DNA from: HOT-345 sp963531535
Lineage (GTDB): Bacteria; Patescibacteriota; Gracilibacteria; Absconditabacterales; Absconditicoccaceae
Direction: 5' to 3'
DNA: 64,000 nucleotides
Assembly: GCA_963531535.1 (NCBI GenBank)
Contig: CAUSGX010000003.1
Span: 1-64,000 of the forward strand
The notes under the pieces are model-generated. The model made no database searches. It worked only from the letters and a program-made list of their open reading frames with translations, and had not been told where the DNA came from. The first letter of the stretch is position 1, and the number at the start of each line of letters is the position of its first letter. The translations under genes were made by a program, and so were the position numbers. Of the stretch, positions 1 through 8,682 are shown piece by piece.

Positions 1-768
1 TTGCTTTAGATATTTGATTCTATTATAGGCGCTACCTGGTTTAGAGATATCCTCTTCCTCTCACTCGTTAGTAGCACCTTCCTCTCTTGATATAGCATCA
101 GACCCAACCGATGGGAATAAATTTTCTCCGTCAGTAGAATTTTTTGGAGCAAAGAAGTCTAACAAATCCTTATCAAAATCCTCAGTCGTTGAGGACTTCC
201 AAGATCTCTGAGCATCTCAGCTCTTCTCTGTTTTCTCCTCTACTTTCTTCTCTGTTGGAAGTATCACACAACCTATATTTTGAGCATTAAATCATTCTTC
301 TCAAAGAGCTGTTTGATTGTCTGGAACTAAAACACTGAGTATCTCGTTTAGCTCACTCTTTTTTTTGTTTAAGACAAGATCAAGAATTTCCCAGAAAGTC
401 TTTTTTGTATGTATTGTTTCCTGTAAAATTTTATCATTTAGGTAATAAATCGTTTCTCACATTTTAACGGTTTCCGGAATATGTCAAAACCTCAGCTCAG
501 TTATGATCTCTGGAAGAGAATCATCCTGAGAGTAAGAAGTAAGATGCTTCATGCATTCATCTTCCAGCTCCTTAAGCACCTTGAAAGTCTTCTTTTCGAT
601 TGCATGTTTCAATACTTCAGCCCTCTTGAGGATCTCATCATCAGAGAGATCCAGCGTATTTGTTAAATCTTGAAGAGCATTTTTTATCACTAAGTCCTGC
701 TCCTCATACTTTTTCTCTTTGAGTTTTAATATACTCTCCTTTAGCTCAGGAAATTCGTTGATATTCAT
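1..768 (-). CDS. hypothetical acidic protein, C-terminus beyond window
   Basis: I do not recognise this protein. It starts at ATG 768, preceded by a purine-rich GAAGAAG, and stays open to the window edge when UGA is read as glycine (for example ...ITELRF-G-HIPETVKM-G-ETIYYL). An in-frame ATG at 885 exists, but the stretch between looks like AT-rich promoter DNA. At least 256 residues are visible: a charged, probably helical first 130 residues rich in Lys, Glu and Leu, then a low-complexity Ser/Glu/Asp-rich part. I see no signal peptide or membrane segment, so it is probably cytoplasmic. The next gene upstream on this strand is the sortase, separated by a terminator. Function unknown. Confidence 0.55.
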
Positions 769-940
769 TTTCTTCTTCAAAAGAAATAAAATAATTAACT
801 TTATTATATCTGTTTTTTGATTTTTGTCAATATTTGGAGTAAATTTTTCCTTGCTTTTTTCGGGTAAAAAAATAGAGCTTTTCACTATGGCTTTTGTTGG
901 TTATTGAACTGTAGGTATATATCACTTATTCTTAAATTTA

Positions 941-978
941 AAAAAGCTGACTCAAAGGTCAGTTTTTTCTTTTTTTTA
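941..978 (-). terminator. terminator after sortase
   Basis: Stem CTGAC (947-951) / GTCAG (958-962) with A/T runs on both sides. On the minus strand the stem is followed by a T run, just past the sortase stop codon. Confidence 0.6.
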
Positions 979-980
979 TG

Positions 981-2378
981 TTACTCTTCTATCTTCTTTG
1001 CTACAATCATCATTCTTTTGTCTGCGGTTCAGATAGGGTAGCATCCCATCAATGTGAGATAGCTTTCTTCCTTATCTGAGAACTCATGATAGTAGTTTTC
1101 GACTTCTTTCGGTCGCACAACTTTTCTCTCAACCATTTCGTAGGCAGTTTTTTTCCCGTTCCAAATCACATAAAATTTTTGTCCAGCTTTGAGTTTTGGA
1201 ATATTTCTAAAGATTACTCCGTATTCGTTTTTCTTCCACCATTCACTAGAAGTGTGTCCAAAGATGAGGGTATTCCCCTTATTCCCTGGTACTGGAGTGG
1301 TTGGATATTTCACGACTCCTTTAGTCAGTTCTTCATCAAAGTTTTCCTTAGAAAAGTCAATTACACCACTTGCCTCGGTATCAATCAGTGGAGCATTGAT
1401 ATTTAAATCAGGAATGATTAATCTATTCCCTGGAGGCAAGGTATTAAAATCAATAGTATGCTGTTCTCATTTTTTGTCTAGGAACTCCTGTAGAGTAGTT
1501 GAAATGCTTTGTCCCTCTATCTTATCTTTTTTGATTTGTGTAAATCTGTTTTCAAGTTGTGCTAGTTCCTGTGCGGTTTCTTGTTTAAGTTCGGCACTTT
1601 CATGCTCCTCTTCATTTAGGATGAGTTCAGCATTCCCTGTTCCACTGGTGGTAAAAAGATCCTCAGCCATTACTATTATGAGTTGAGCATTGGTGAAGAA
1701 GTAAAAGAGTGTTAAGACGCTAACTAAGAGGATTGAAAATTTTTTTACTTCTTTAAGCCAGCTTTTTGAACTTTTATTGAAAAGTGATTTGAAGTTCTTT
1801 GCTACGGTGACGAAGCCTGAGATTTTCGTTGTATTTTCTTGTAGTTTTGCCGGAATAATGGGAGAACTTTGAGAAATCTGTGAGTAGGATTGTTCTTGTG
1901 TTTCTAGAATAGTTGGATTTGTAGAAACTTTTCTTGGTCCTTGGCTCAGTTTTTGAATAGTTGGTGTGGGAGTTCCCTTTTGCACTGGAATTTTGAAAAC
2001 TTCTGTGTGAGTGCTTGGCTGGATATCTGTTTTCTGAGCTGATTGTATTGTTTCTTGAGTTGTTTGCTTTATTTTTTGTTGCTGAGTTTGTATCGGAGTC
2101 TGTTTTTGAGGGACTGGAAGTTTTGCTTTAGGGCTCTCAATTTTTAGTGTCATAGGAGATGTAATTTGAGTTGCTGGCTCTTTTTTTAGGATTTCTTTTG
2201 GTAAAGAAGAAAAATTCTGAACTGGATTTTCGGTCAGCTTTTTTTCTTTTTTTTCAACTACTAGTTCTCAATCTATTGTAAAATCAAAAAGTGATTTCTG
2301 TTGAAAAATCTCATCAGTTGTCATGCCAAGTTCAGACATTTGATCTCCATAGAGGACTGCAAATCCTTTTAAACTCAT
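981..2378 (-). CDS. sortase family transpeptidase with long N-terminal region
   Basis: A 465-residue membrane-anchored sortase, which cuts a C-terminal sorting signal on a surface protein and links it to the envelope. The catalytic triad is visible: His about 375 (LIFGHTSS), Cys about 446 (LTLMGCYP) and Arg about 455 (TADKR). The residues around the Cys are joined only when a UGA is read as Gly. One membrane helix lies near residues 212-236 (FSILLVSVLTLFYFF). Residues 1-210 form a Gln/Pro/Thr-rich region, much longer than in most sortases and probably a cytoplasmic linker. Start ATG 2378 has AGGT upstream and a TATAAT-like -10 at 2397-2402. No LPXTG-type substrate was recognised in this window. 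Subclass is not clear. Confidence 0.87.
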
Positions 2379-2516
2379 TGCTACCTAACAATATAAATTA
2401 TATCCTAAGTATACTCAGAAAAAAATAAAATCAAAAAAAATCTGATTTCTTCTTTTTTGTAATTATTGACATTTTTGTTTTTTCATTGATTATGCAAGAA
2501 TGATAGGAGTATATCC

Positions 2517-3929
2517 GTGATTTTATCTTGAAATTTGGATCAGCTTTTGCATAATAATCAGCGTTCTTTATTTTACTATTATCCTGGGATGGCAATTATT
2601 ATCTGAGGATTTTTCGTTTTCCAGATATTATATCATATTTTCGTAACTGTACTAGGATATGGGGCTGGAGTATTTTCTCCAGAGGCGATTGCGATTTTCA
2701 GAGATGGAGTATGGATGCTGCTTGCTGGAGCTATTTTGCTGCTCAACTGGAAAGCATGGAGAAACTTCTTTCATCATCGGTGGAAGATAATTATCGTGTT
2801 TGGTGGACTGCTTGTCTTCTCAGTTCTTCTTTCTCGCTTTATGTTTGGCAAGACGCTCAGCGAGATCCTCATTGGGATCAAATATGGACTTCGGTATCTA
2901 TGTATTTTGATCTCTGCTGGTAGTATCTGATATTTCCTCTCAAGTAAGTTAAAAACACAAAAAAAATCAGAGAAATCAGAGTTTTCATCTTTGGAAAAAT
3001 GGCAAAATATATTAAAATGGGGGCTCGTGAGTATTGTTATCTTAGGACGAGCTTGGCAGATCGCAAAATTACTCTTCCCAGATCGGTTTATGGCAATCTG
3101 ATATGGAAAGCTTGATGACTACCATTTTTGACTAAAGCCACCATTGTATTATCTTACTTGATATGAAGGAACGCTCAGATGGCAGGGATTATTCTCATGA
3201 CCAAATAATTATGGATATTTTCTCGTAGTCTTTTTGCCTTTGATTTTGCAGTATTTTTCATTCCCAAATATCTTAAAATTTAAATCACGAAAAAAAGCTG
3301 ATTGGATCGGATTTTTGGTAGTTTCCCTTTGGTTGATTACGCTTTGAGCTACGCTTTCTAGAGCTGCGATGATCGGTGCTGGAGTTGTGCTTTTTTGCGT
3401 ATATTTTCCTCACATCAAAAAACATAAAAAAACCCTGATTTGATCCGCAGTTTGAGTCGTGATTCTCCTACTTGGACTCAGTATTTTTAAGCTGGAATCT
3501 ACGCTCGTACATATTCAGCAAAAATTAAGCTGAGTCTTTCAGGTAATTCATCAGCCGCTCTGATACGGGCTTGGAAGCTCTGGACCTGCAGTGCATCATA
3601 CTGGAAGCTTTTTGCCTGAAAATTTCTATCTTCAACTGATGCTTGATCTCTGAACTGTTGGATTCTTGATTTGGCTAGGGGTAATGTATGCCTTTCTCCG
3701 TATGCAAAAATCTCTCATTGCAAGGGCTGAAAAAACTGATCAAAAATCAGAATTTTTACAGTATTTAAGACCGTTTCAGATCTGATTGCTGGCGCTTTTA
3801 GTGATGGGACTTTTTCTCCATGTTTTTGAAGATAGTATGGTCAATTATTTATTCTTTTGAGGATATGGGCTGATGCTGTGAGCGCTCCAGGCTTTAATTG
3901 GAAGAAAGACGAATGAAAAAGCTGATTAA
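2517..3929 (+). CDS. O-antigen ligase / polymerase-like membrane protein
   Basis: About 470 residues with many hydrophobic segments. The periplasmic-loop signature RWQGLFSGPNNYG and the later HHTGSFLPENFYLQLM region, followed by a helix, match the WaaL/Wzy O-antigen ligase family, which joins or polymerises lipid-linked polysaccharide at the outer face of the membrane. Many of the glycines are UGA codons. Start is uncertain: GTG 2517 has AGGAG at 2505-2509 and is preferred; ATG 2589 is the next in-frame start. The gene overlaps the next one by 17 nt, suggesting coupled translation. Ligase and polymerase cannot be told apart from sequence, and the polysaccharide is unknown. Confidence 0.75.
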
Positions 3930-5106
3930 AAAAATAGATCGTATGTTAGCCAGGTTTCTTATTATCCTTATTCGTGGCTATCAGTGAACACTCTCTCCAG
4001 ATAAGGGGATTCTCTCCTTTTATTTCAAAGGTAAGGTGTGTTCTCATGAACCTCATTGTAGTGAATATTGAGTGAGGACTTTAGCTAGATATGGTTTCCT
4101 AAATTGAATATCAAAAGTTAGTGATAGAGTTTTACATTGTCTCCCAAGTATGCAAAAAATTTATGATCCAGAATTTTACAGAGTTGTCTTTTTTTCCTCA
4201 GCTCCGATTGGAGTTCCTTTTATGCAGGAACTTATCCAAGATCCCAGATTTGAGGTCGTAGGTGTAGTTACTCAGCCTGATAAACCAGTTGGAAGAGGAC
4301 TAAAACTGCAGCCAAATATAATCAAATCTCAAGCTCTTGAACTTGGAATTTCTATTGAAGATATCCAGACACCAAACAGGATCAATCCTGAAAAGTCGAT
4401 AGAATGAAAAAACTTTTTTGATCGACTCCAAGAAAAGAAACCAGATTTTTTTGTTGTTATCGCATACGGAAAACTAATTCCTCAGACTCTTCTTGATATG
4501 CCTCCTTTTGGTCCGCTCAATGTTCACGGCTCACTTCTACCAAAGTACCGCTGAGCAAGTCCAATTCAAAGCGTTTTTCTCAATCAGGAGCCTAAAACAT
4601 GAATTACAATTATGTATATGGATGCGGGTATGGATACCTGAGATATCGTGGATCAAGTAAGTTTTGAATTGCCATTTGAACGAACTTGTCTTGATTGTAT
4701 AGAACACATGAAAAAAATCTGACCAAAGTTTCTTAATGCTACTCTTTGGAACTATGCAAAAGACCATATTTCACCTAGAAAGCAGATAGAAAGTGAGGTT
4801 ACTTCTTCTCAAAAGATTCTAAAAGAAGATGGTGTGATTGAGCTTTTCAATGAAAGTTTGGAAAGCGTATATGCTAAGTATAGAGGCTATTTTCTCTGGC
4901 CAAAGATTAGTTTTGAACTTGATGGGAAGCATGTTTTGATTGAAAAGCTCGTTCTAGACAAGGAAAGTTATCAACAATATAAAGACCATCCGCTTATCAA
5001 TTCAGATTTTTCTCCTAATAAGGCGATAAAAGAGCTTTCCCTCAAGCCAGAATGAAAGAAAGCAATGGATTTTGCTAGTTTTAAAAACGGATATTTAAAA
5101 AAATAA
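3913..5106 (+). CDS. fmt: YidD-like domain fused to methionyl-tRNA formyltransferase
   Basis: One uninterrupted frame of 397 residues under code 25. Residues 1 to about 78 look like YidD, the membrane-insertion efficiency factor (LIRGYQ, LSP, HCSEYGVRTLARYGFLNG, CLPS). From about residue 80 it is methionyl-tRNA formyltransferase, which formylates initiator Met-tRNA using 10-formyl-THF: NVHGSLLPKYRGASPIQ with the catalytic Asn and His, then MDAGMDTGDI. The Fmt part has the family's usual two-domain length. The internal Met at 4150 lacks a Shine-Dalgarno site, and the YidD ending (..YDPEFY) runs straight into the first Fmt strand. Start ATG 3913 lies inside the preceding gene. Confidence 0.82.
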
Positions 5107-5125
5107 TTTTATATTTCCTAGTGAG

Positions 5126-6145
5126 ATGCAGCATTTACAGATTCAGTGAGAAAGAGTCCTTATCTTGGGGAATCGATCTTATAAAAATATGGGTGATGAA
5201 CTCATACTTCTTGGAACGATCAGATTGCTTCAGGCACAAGGAAAAAAAATTCTGATTTCAGCCTATGATCCGACATGGCTCAAGGGATTTTTTTCTCAGT
5301 TTGAAAATATGGAGGATATTACTTATATTTCTGAGTTTCCAAAATGAATTAGATCAGGTTTGAAGTATTTTTTCTCCTCATCAATTAGAGAACTCTCGCT
5401 CTATCGCTCGGCTGATACTGTTATTATCTGATGAGGTGAGATCCTAACTGAGGAAAGCAAAGATGCCTATCGATATTGGAATCTGGGACTTGCTCCTTTG
5501 ATATGAAAATTACGATCTAAAAAAAGATTAGATGGCGTGCCTGTTTATCTCATGTGAGGGGTTCAAACACCTCTAAAAAAGCTGAATATTTCATATTTTA
5601 GATGGCTCTTGTCGCATACTAAATATGCTTACCTGAGAGATGAGGAATCAGTTCAAGCATTGAAAAACTTCTGATTTGAAAATGTGGAATTTTTTATGGA
5701 TACAAGCTGGGAAGCCTATCCTTGGGAAAGTATAAAAAAGACTGAGACAACTTCAAAAATAGCATTGATTAACCTCAATAAAAATGGGGAATGCTTTTTT
5801 GATGATTTGCTAGAGGAGTGTAGAAAGCTACTTCAGGATTGATATACTCTAAAATATATCTCTGTAAGTAAAGGGAGAAACTCTGTGTATAATGATGAAT
5901 ATTACAAAAAACAGTTGGAAGACAGGCTTGGAATTGCTCTAGAAAGTATTGATCGAGAGTCAGATTTTTGAGCTTTTGTTCAAGAGGTAAAAAATGCTGA
6001 TTTGGTGGTTACTGCCAGGCTTCATCTTTTCTTGATTGCTTCATATTTATGAGTAGAGACCAAGGTTTTCCCATATCAAAAAAAGATTCTAAAAATGCAA
6101 AAAATGCGAGAAAAGAAAAACTCTACCTTGAAAAATCAAAGATAG
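5126..6145 (+). CDS. polysaccharide pyruvyl transferase family protein
   Basis: About 339 residues, related to the CsaB/polysaccharide pyruvyl transferase family, which adds ketal pyruvate to cell-wall polysaccharides. Seen: N-terminal LILGNRSYKNMGDELIL (family pattern G-N-x-GDE), central VIIGGGEIL, and a C-terminal VVTARLHLFLIASYLG with the conserved Arg-x-His. Several of these glycines are UGA codons. Start ATG 5126 is 19 nt after the fmt stop, so it probably shares the transcript with the O-antigen ligase-like gene and fmt. That neighbourhood supports a role in surface glycan modification. The exact substrate is unknown. Confidence 0.72.
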
Positions 6146-6157
6146 AGTCATCATTTT

Positions 6158-6925
6158 TTAGTGACTATGTCCTCCTACAAGTGAGAGGAAATACATGAGT
6201 CCAGCTCCAGTGAGGAAAATCAACACTTGAAGCATTGAGAATTTTCGGTCGTCATTATGCTTATTGAGCTGCGGAATAAGATCGGCACCTGCAATATACA
6301 TAAACATTCCAAATGAGATCGGGATCAGAATGAGCTGTAAATCGTGTGCCCAATGTCCGATCAAAAGTACAGCTACTACACCAAGTATTGCACTGAGTGC
6401 TGTTAAAAAGTTGAGCAGTAAAGCCTTCTTTTTGCTATAACCTCCGTGTACCAATACGGCATAATCACCGATCTCTTGTGGAATCTCATGGAGAAGGATT
6501 GCTAAAGAGGTAGCGATTCCAGCTGGAATACTTACTAGAAAACTCGCACCGATCACCATTCCATCAATCATATTATGCACAAAATCTCCGACAAGATTCA
6601 TCTTTGCAAAAGTATGAGGATGAGATGCACAGGTTGTTTGATGACAGTGATTCCAATTCAGAATTTTCTCTGTTATAAACCCAATAGCGACCCCAAAAAA
6701 GATCCAAAGTCCGATCACATGTTCATCCATATCATGATGATGTTCAATGATTTCTGGTAGAAAGTGAAAGCAAGCATTTGCGAGCATTGTTGCTGCAGCA
6801 AATGATACCATGCAGACCATTGTCTTTTGTCCGAGATTTTTTTTCATTCCCAGGAAGATGATTCCTATCAGAGAGGCAAGCGAAATCACGATAGCACTTG
6901 CCAAAGCAGCGATCCAATTTTCCAT
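6158..6925 (-). CDS. ZIP family metal transporter
   Basis: A 255-residue polytopic membrane protein of the ZIP (ZRT/IRT-like) family, importing Zn2+ or related divalent metals. The two metal-binding helices are clear: HNMIDGMVIGASF (TM4) and HEIPQEIGDYAVL (TM5). His-rich stretches occur at EHHHDMDEH and WNHCHQTTCASHPH, and the protein ends HSH. It contains no UGA codon at all, unlike most neighbours. It is convergent with the pyruvyl-transferase-like gene, with only 12 nt between the stop codons. Metal specificity cannot be read from the sequence, but a metal-response cassette (csoR plus metallothionein-like gene) follows about 1 kb away. Confidence 0.9.
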   Translation of the reverse strand: MENWIAALASAIVISLASLIGIIFLGMKKNLGQKTMVCMVSFAAATMLANACFHFLPEIIEHHHDMDEHVIGLWIFFGVAIGFITEKILNWNHCHQTTCASHPHTFAKMNLVGDFVHNMIDGMVIGASFLVSIPAGIATSLAILLHEIPQEIGDYAVLVHGGYSKKKALLLNFLTALSAILGVVAVLLIGHWAHDLQLILIPISFGMFMYIAGADLIPQLNKHNDDRKFSMLQVLIFLTGAGLMYFLSLVGGHSH

Positions 6926-7111
6926 AGTGTAAGACTGTTAATTAAATTTTTTATTTTACTTGTGTTGCTATAATAAATATATGCTAATAAAAGTCAAGGG
7001 AAGATGTTGAAAAGAATATTACTATTTAGATTTCTTTAAGTTCCTGGCTTTTAAACTTGATTTTCTCTTTGAAAAAAGTATAGTATACTCACTAAATAAA
7101 AAGAATATACA

Positions 7112-7630
7112 ATGAATAATGATTTTCAATGTACGCTTGTCCTGATTAAGCCGGACGGCGTGAAAAGGTGTTTGTTTCGTGAGATTTTTTCTCGATATGC
7201 AGATGCTGGTCTCACAATTGTTTATAAGTGGGAACCAATAAGGGCTACTTATGAACAACTTTTCGAGCACTACGAGACAATTGGTAAGCTTAGGACTAGA
7301 AAAGGTGCAGAGATCTTTGAGGAGACCTTGCATTATATGATGTCTGGTTCTATTGCTAAGGCAATAGTTGCGGGACCGAATGCTGTTGAAGTGGTTCGTA
7401 AGATAAATGGTGCTACGAAGCCTTGGGAAGCAGAAAAGGGAACGATTCGTGCTGATTTTGGATCCAAAGATCCAAATGGTCCACTTCTGAATGTTGTTCA
7501 CTCCTCAGCTACGCTTGAAGAAGCTGAGAAAGAAATTATGCTTTGGTTCTCAGATGATGAAGATGAGGAAGAATCACTGCTTCGAACTTTCGGTGTTGGC
7601 GGAACGGATCATCGCTTTTATGGGGAATAG
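7112..7630 (+). CDS. ndk: nucleoside diphosphate kinase
   Basis: A 172-residue NDP kinase, transferring the gamma phosphate between nucleoside triphosphates and diphosphates through a phospho-His. Seen: TLVLIKPDGVKR at the N-terminus, AIVAGPNAVEVVRKINGATKPWEA, GTIRADFG, and the active-site NVVHSSATLEEAEKEI. The C-terminal tail (DDEDEEESLLRTFG...) is an acidic extension beyond the usual 140-150 residues. No UGA codons occur. A strong terminator follows directly. Start ATG 7112 was chosen by alignment to the family start. Confidence 0.92.
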   Translation: MNNDFQCTLVLIKPDGVKRCLFREIFSRYADAGLTIVYKWEPIRATYEQLFEHYETIGKLRTRKGAEIFEETLHYMMSGSIAKAIVAGPNAVEVVRKINGATKPWEAEKGTIRADFGSKDPNGPLLNVVHSSATLEEAEKEIMLWFSDDEDEEESLLRTFGVGGTDHRFYGE

Positions 7631-7660
7631 TCCATCAGCTTGCTAAAATGTGAAATAAAA

Positions 7661-7690
7661 ACTCAATAAGTATTACTTATTGAGTTTTTT
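7661..7690 (+). terminator. strong terminator after ndk
   Basis: Perfect stem formed by CTCAATAAGTA and its complement around a tiny loop, followed by TTTTTT, 30 nt after the ndk stop. Confidence 0.85.
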
Positions 7691-7710
7691 ACTTGAAGAA
7701 AAAGGAGAGG

Positions 7711-7739
7711 AAATCTGATTTTATTTTGGGATCAGATTT
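7711..7739. repeat. inverted pair of the dispersed AATCWGATT element
   Basis: AAATCTGAT (7711-7719) and ATCAGATTT (7731-7739) form a 9-bp inverted repeat with an 11-nt loop just past the csoR stop codon. Both arms are copies of the genome-wide element described in the findings. There is no clear T run after the stem on the minus strand, so a terminator role for csoR is only possible. Confidence 0.5.
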
Positions 7740-7740
7740 A

Positions 7741-8019
7741 TTATTTTTTATTTAAATCAGTTAATCTTAGAAATTCCTGAACAAAGGACTCTGCCTCTTC
7801 TGGAGAGGAGAGCTTGTCTTTCCCGCAGGTCATCAGATGAGAGCTAAGTAGAGTAGTATTCATCTTTCTTAAAAGTCCAATGGTTGCGTTGATTTGCTGG
7901 ACGATATCTCAACAATAAGTATCTTCTTTGATGAGCATATCTATTTTCCTGATCATTCCTTGGATCTTTTTGAGGTTAAGAACGAGTGTGTGATGAGTTG
8001 TTGGATCGCTGTGGAGCAT
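7741..8019 (-). CDS. csoR: CsoR/RcnR family metal-sensing repressor
   Basis: A 92-residue all-helical repressor of the CsoR/RcnR family (DUF156). The copper-type ligand set can be seen: Cys in EDTYCGDIVQQI, and His plus Cys four residues apart in SSHLMTCGK, the C-H-C pattern of Cu(I)-sensing CsoR. The family core KKIQGMIRKIDMLIKED is also clear. It lies directly downstream of the metallothionein-like gene on the same strand, separated by a hairpin, and behind a perfect palindrome that suits this family. It therefore probably represses its own operon and lets go on binding Cu(I) or a similar thiophilic metal. Start ATG 8019; one UGA-Gly follows the first Cys. Confidence 0.82.
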
Positions 8020-8040
8020 TTTTTACATAGAAATACTAAA

Positions 8041-8070
8041 AGACTCTCTTTAAGAGTTTAAAGAGAGTCT
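8041..8070 (-). terminator. hairpin between metallothionein-like gene and csoR
   Basis: A 13-bp near-perfect stem (AGACTCTCTTTAA and its complement) with a four-base loop; on the minus strand it is followed by TTTTAG. It could cut transcription between the small Cys-rich gene and csoR, giving more of the first product, or protect the upstream mRNA. Confidence 0.55.
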
Positions 8071-8080
8071 ATAGTTACTG

Positions 8081-8197
8081 CTACTTATTGCAAGAGCAAG
8101 TTTGAGAATTTTCTGTTTTGCAGTGTGCACATGTGCAGCTAGATCCGCAAGAGCAGGTGTTTCCACAGTTGCATGAACAATTTGTTTCTTTTGTCAT
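8081..8197 (-). CDS. metallothionein-like Cys-rich peptide
   Basis: A 38-residue protein with ten Cys, arranged mainly as CxC and CxxC pairs (NCSCNCG, TCSCGSSCTCAHC, TCSCNK), one His and no aromatic residues. This is the composition of bacterial metallothioneins, which chelate Cu(I), Zn(II) or Cd(II) in the cytoplasm. It was found by reading the sequence directly. Start ATG 8197; stop TAG. It is the first gene behind the palindromic operator and is followed by csoR, so it is probably induced by excess metal. No family assignment beyond composition is possible. Confidence 0.75.
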   Translation of the reverse strand: MTKETNCSCNCGNTCSCGSSCTCAHCKTENSQTCSCNK

Positions 8198-8221
8198 TGT
8201 TGTAGTCTATAAAATATAAAT

Positions 8222-8246
8222 ATACCATAACCATAGGTTATGGTAT
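8222..8246 (-). promoter_or_regulatory. probable CsoR operator
   Basis: Perfect dyad: arm ATACCATAACC (8222-8232), spacer ATA, arm GGTTATGGTAT (8236-8246), 24 bp upstream of the metallothionein-like start codon. CsoR operators in other bacteria are pseudo-palindromes with C-rich and G-rich arms and ATAC/GTAT ends, as here. It probably overlaps the promoter. Confidence 0.7.
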
Positions 8247-8444
8247 TAGAGTTATATTCTTTTTTTAAAAAAATGCAAGAGATTTTTAGAAAAAAGAAAA
8301 GATAGACTTTAACTAGACTTTCTAATAGGAGACTTCATGAAAAAAATACAGTATGTTCTTTCGCAATAAAATTCTCTCAGAAATTAAATGTGATTCTATC
8401 TTTGTGGGTTTCTTCTTGGTTAGTGGAGGAAGGAATAATCTATC
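8247..8444. other. non-coding stretch
   Basis: No convincing gene. The plus-strand reading from 8353 runs through the hairpin at 8454-8479 and has no family resemblance. A ten-codon ORF behind AGGAG (ATG 8339) is too short to judge. The stretch lies between the operator and the candidate small RNA. Confidence 0.4.
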
Positions 8445-8532
8445 AAAAAAGAAAATCCTGACTGAATACAGTCAGGATTCTACAAATAAAATTGACTTCA
8501 AAATCACATTTTTATATGAAAAAAATCATCGT
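8445..8532 (-). ncRNA. candidate small RNA
   Basis: A compact minus-strand unit of about 88 nt. The promoter is TTGACT (8561-8566), 16 bp, then TATATT (8539-8544), placing the start near 8532. The unit ends in a perfect 11-bp stem (8454-8464 / 8469-8479) followed on the minus strand by TTTTCTTTTTT. No coding frame within it is convincing. It sits between the metal cassette and tilS. No known RNA family is recognised. Confidence 0.45.
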
Positions 8533-8538
8533 GACTAT

Positions 8539-8566
8539 AATATACAGAAAACGCTTTATAAGTCAA
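8539..8566 (-). promoter_or_regulatory. sigma-70 type promoter of candidate small RNA
   Basis: TTGACT (-35) and TATATT (-10) on the minus strand with 16-bp spacing. Confidence 0.55.
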
Positions 8567-8627
8567 GAGGAAATATTTAATATTTTATGATAAGGGATTT
8601 ATCCTGACCAAAAAAATTAAAAAAGCC

Positions 8628-8655
8628 TTTACAATACAGGTATTTTGAATATAAC
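8628..8655 (+). promoter_or_regulatory. promoter of tilS
   Basis: TTTACA, 16 bp, TATAAC on the plus strand, 27 bp before the tilS start. Confidence 0.5.
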
Positions 8656-8682
8656 ACTTAGGTCTTTTATTCTCCTCAAGGT

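Noticed and set aside
481..666. Plus-strand ORF antisense to the first gene
   Set aside because: Shadow of the minus-strand frame, which has consistent UGA-Gly reading.
1086..1686. Two plus-strand ORFs over the sortase
   Set aside because: Antisense to the clear sortase catalytic region.
2500..2640. Alternative membrane-like N-terminus in another frame (ATG 2500)
   Set aside because: It ends at TAA near 2643; the frame starting at GTG 2517 runs on into the family motifs and has AGGAG.
8353..8580. 75-residue plus-strand ORF
   Set aside because: Passes through a perfect terminator stem and shows no family; the minus-strand promoter explains the region better.
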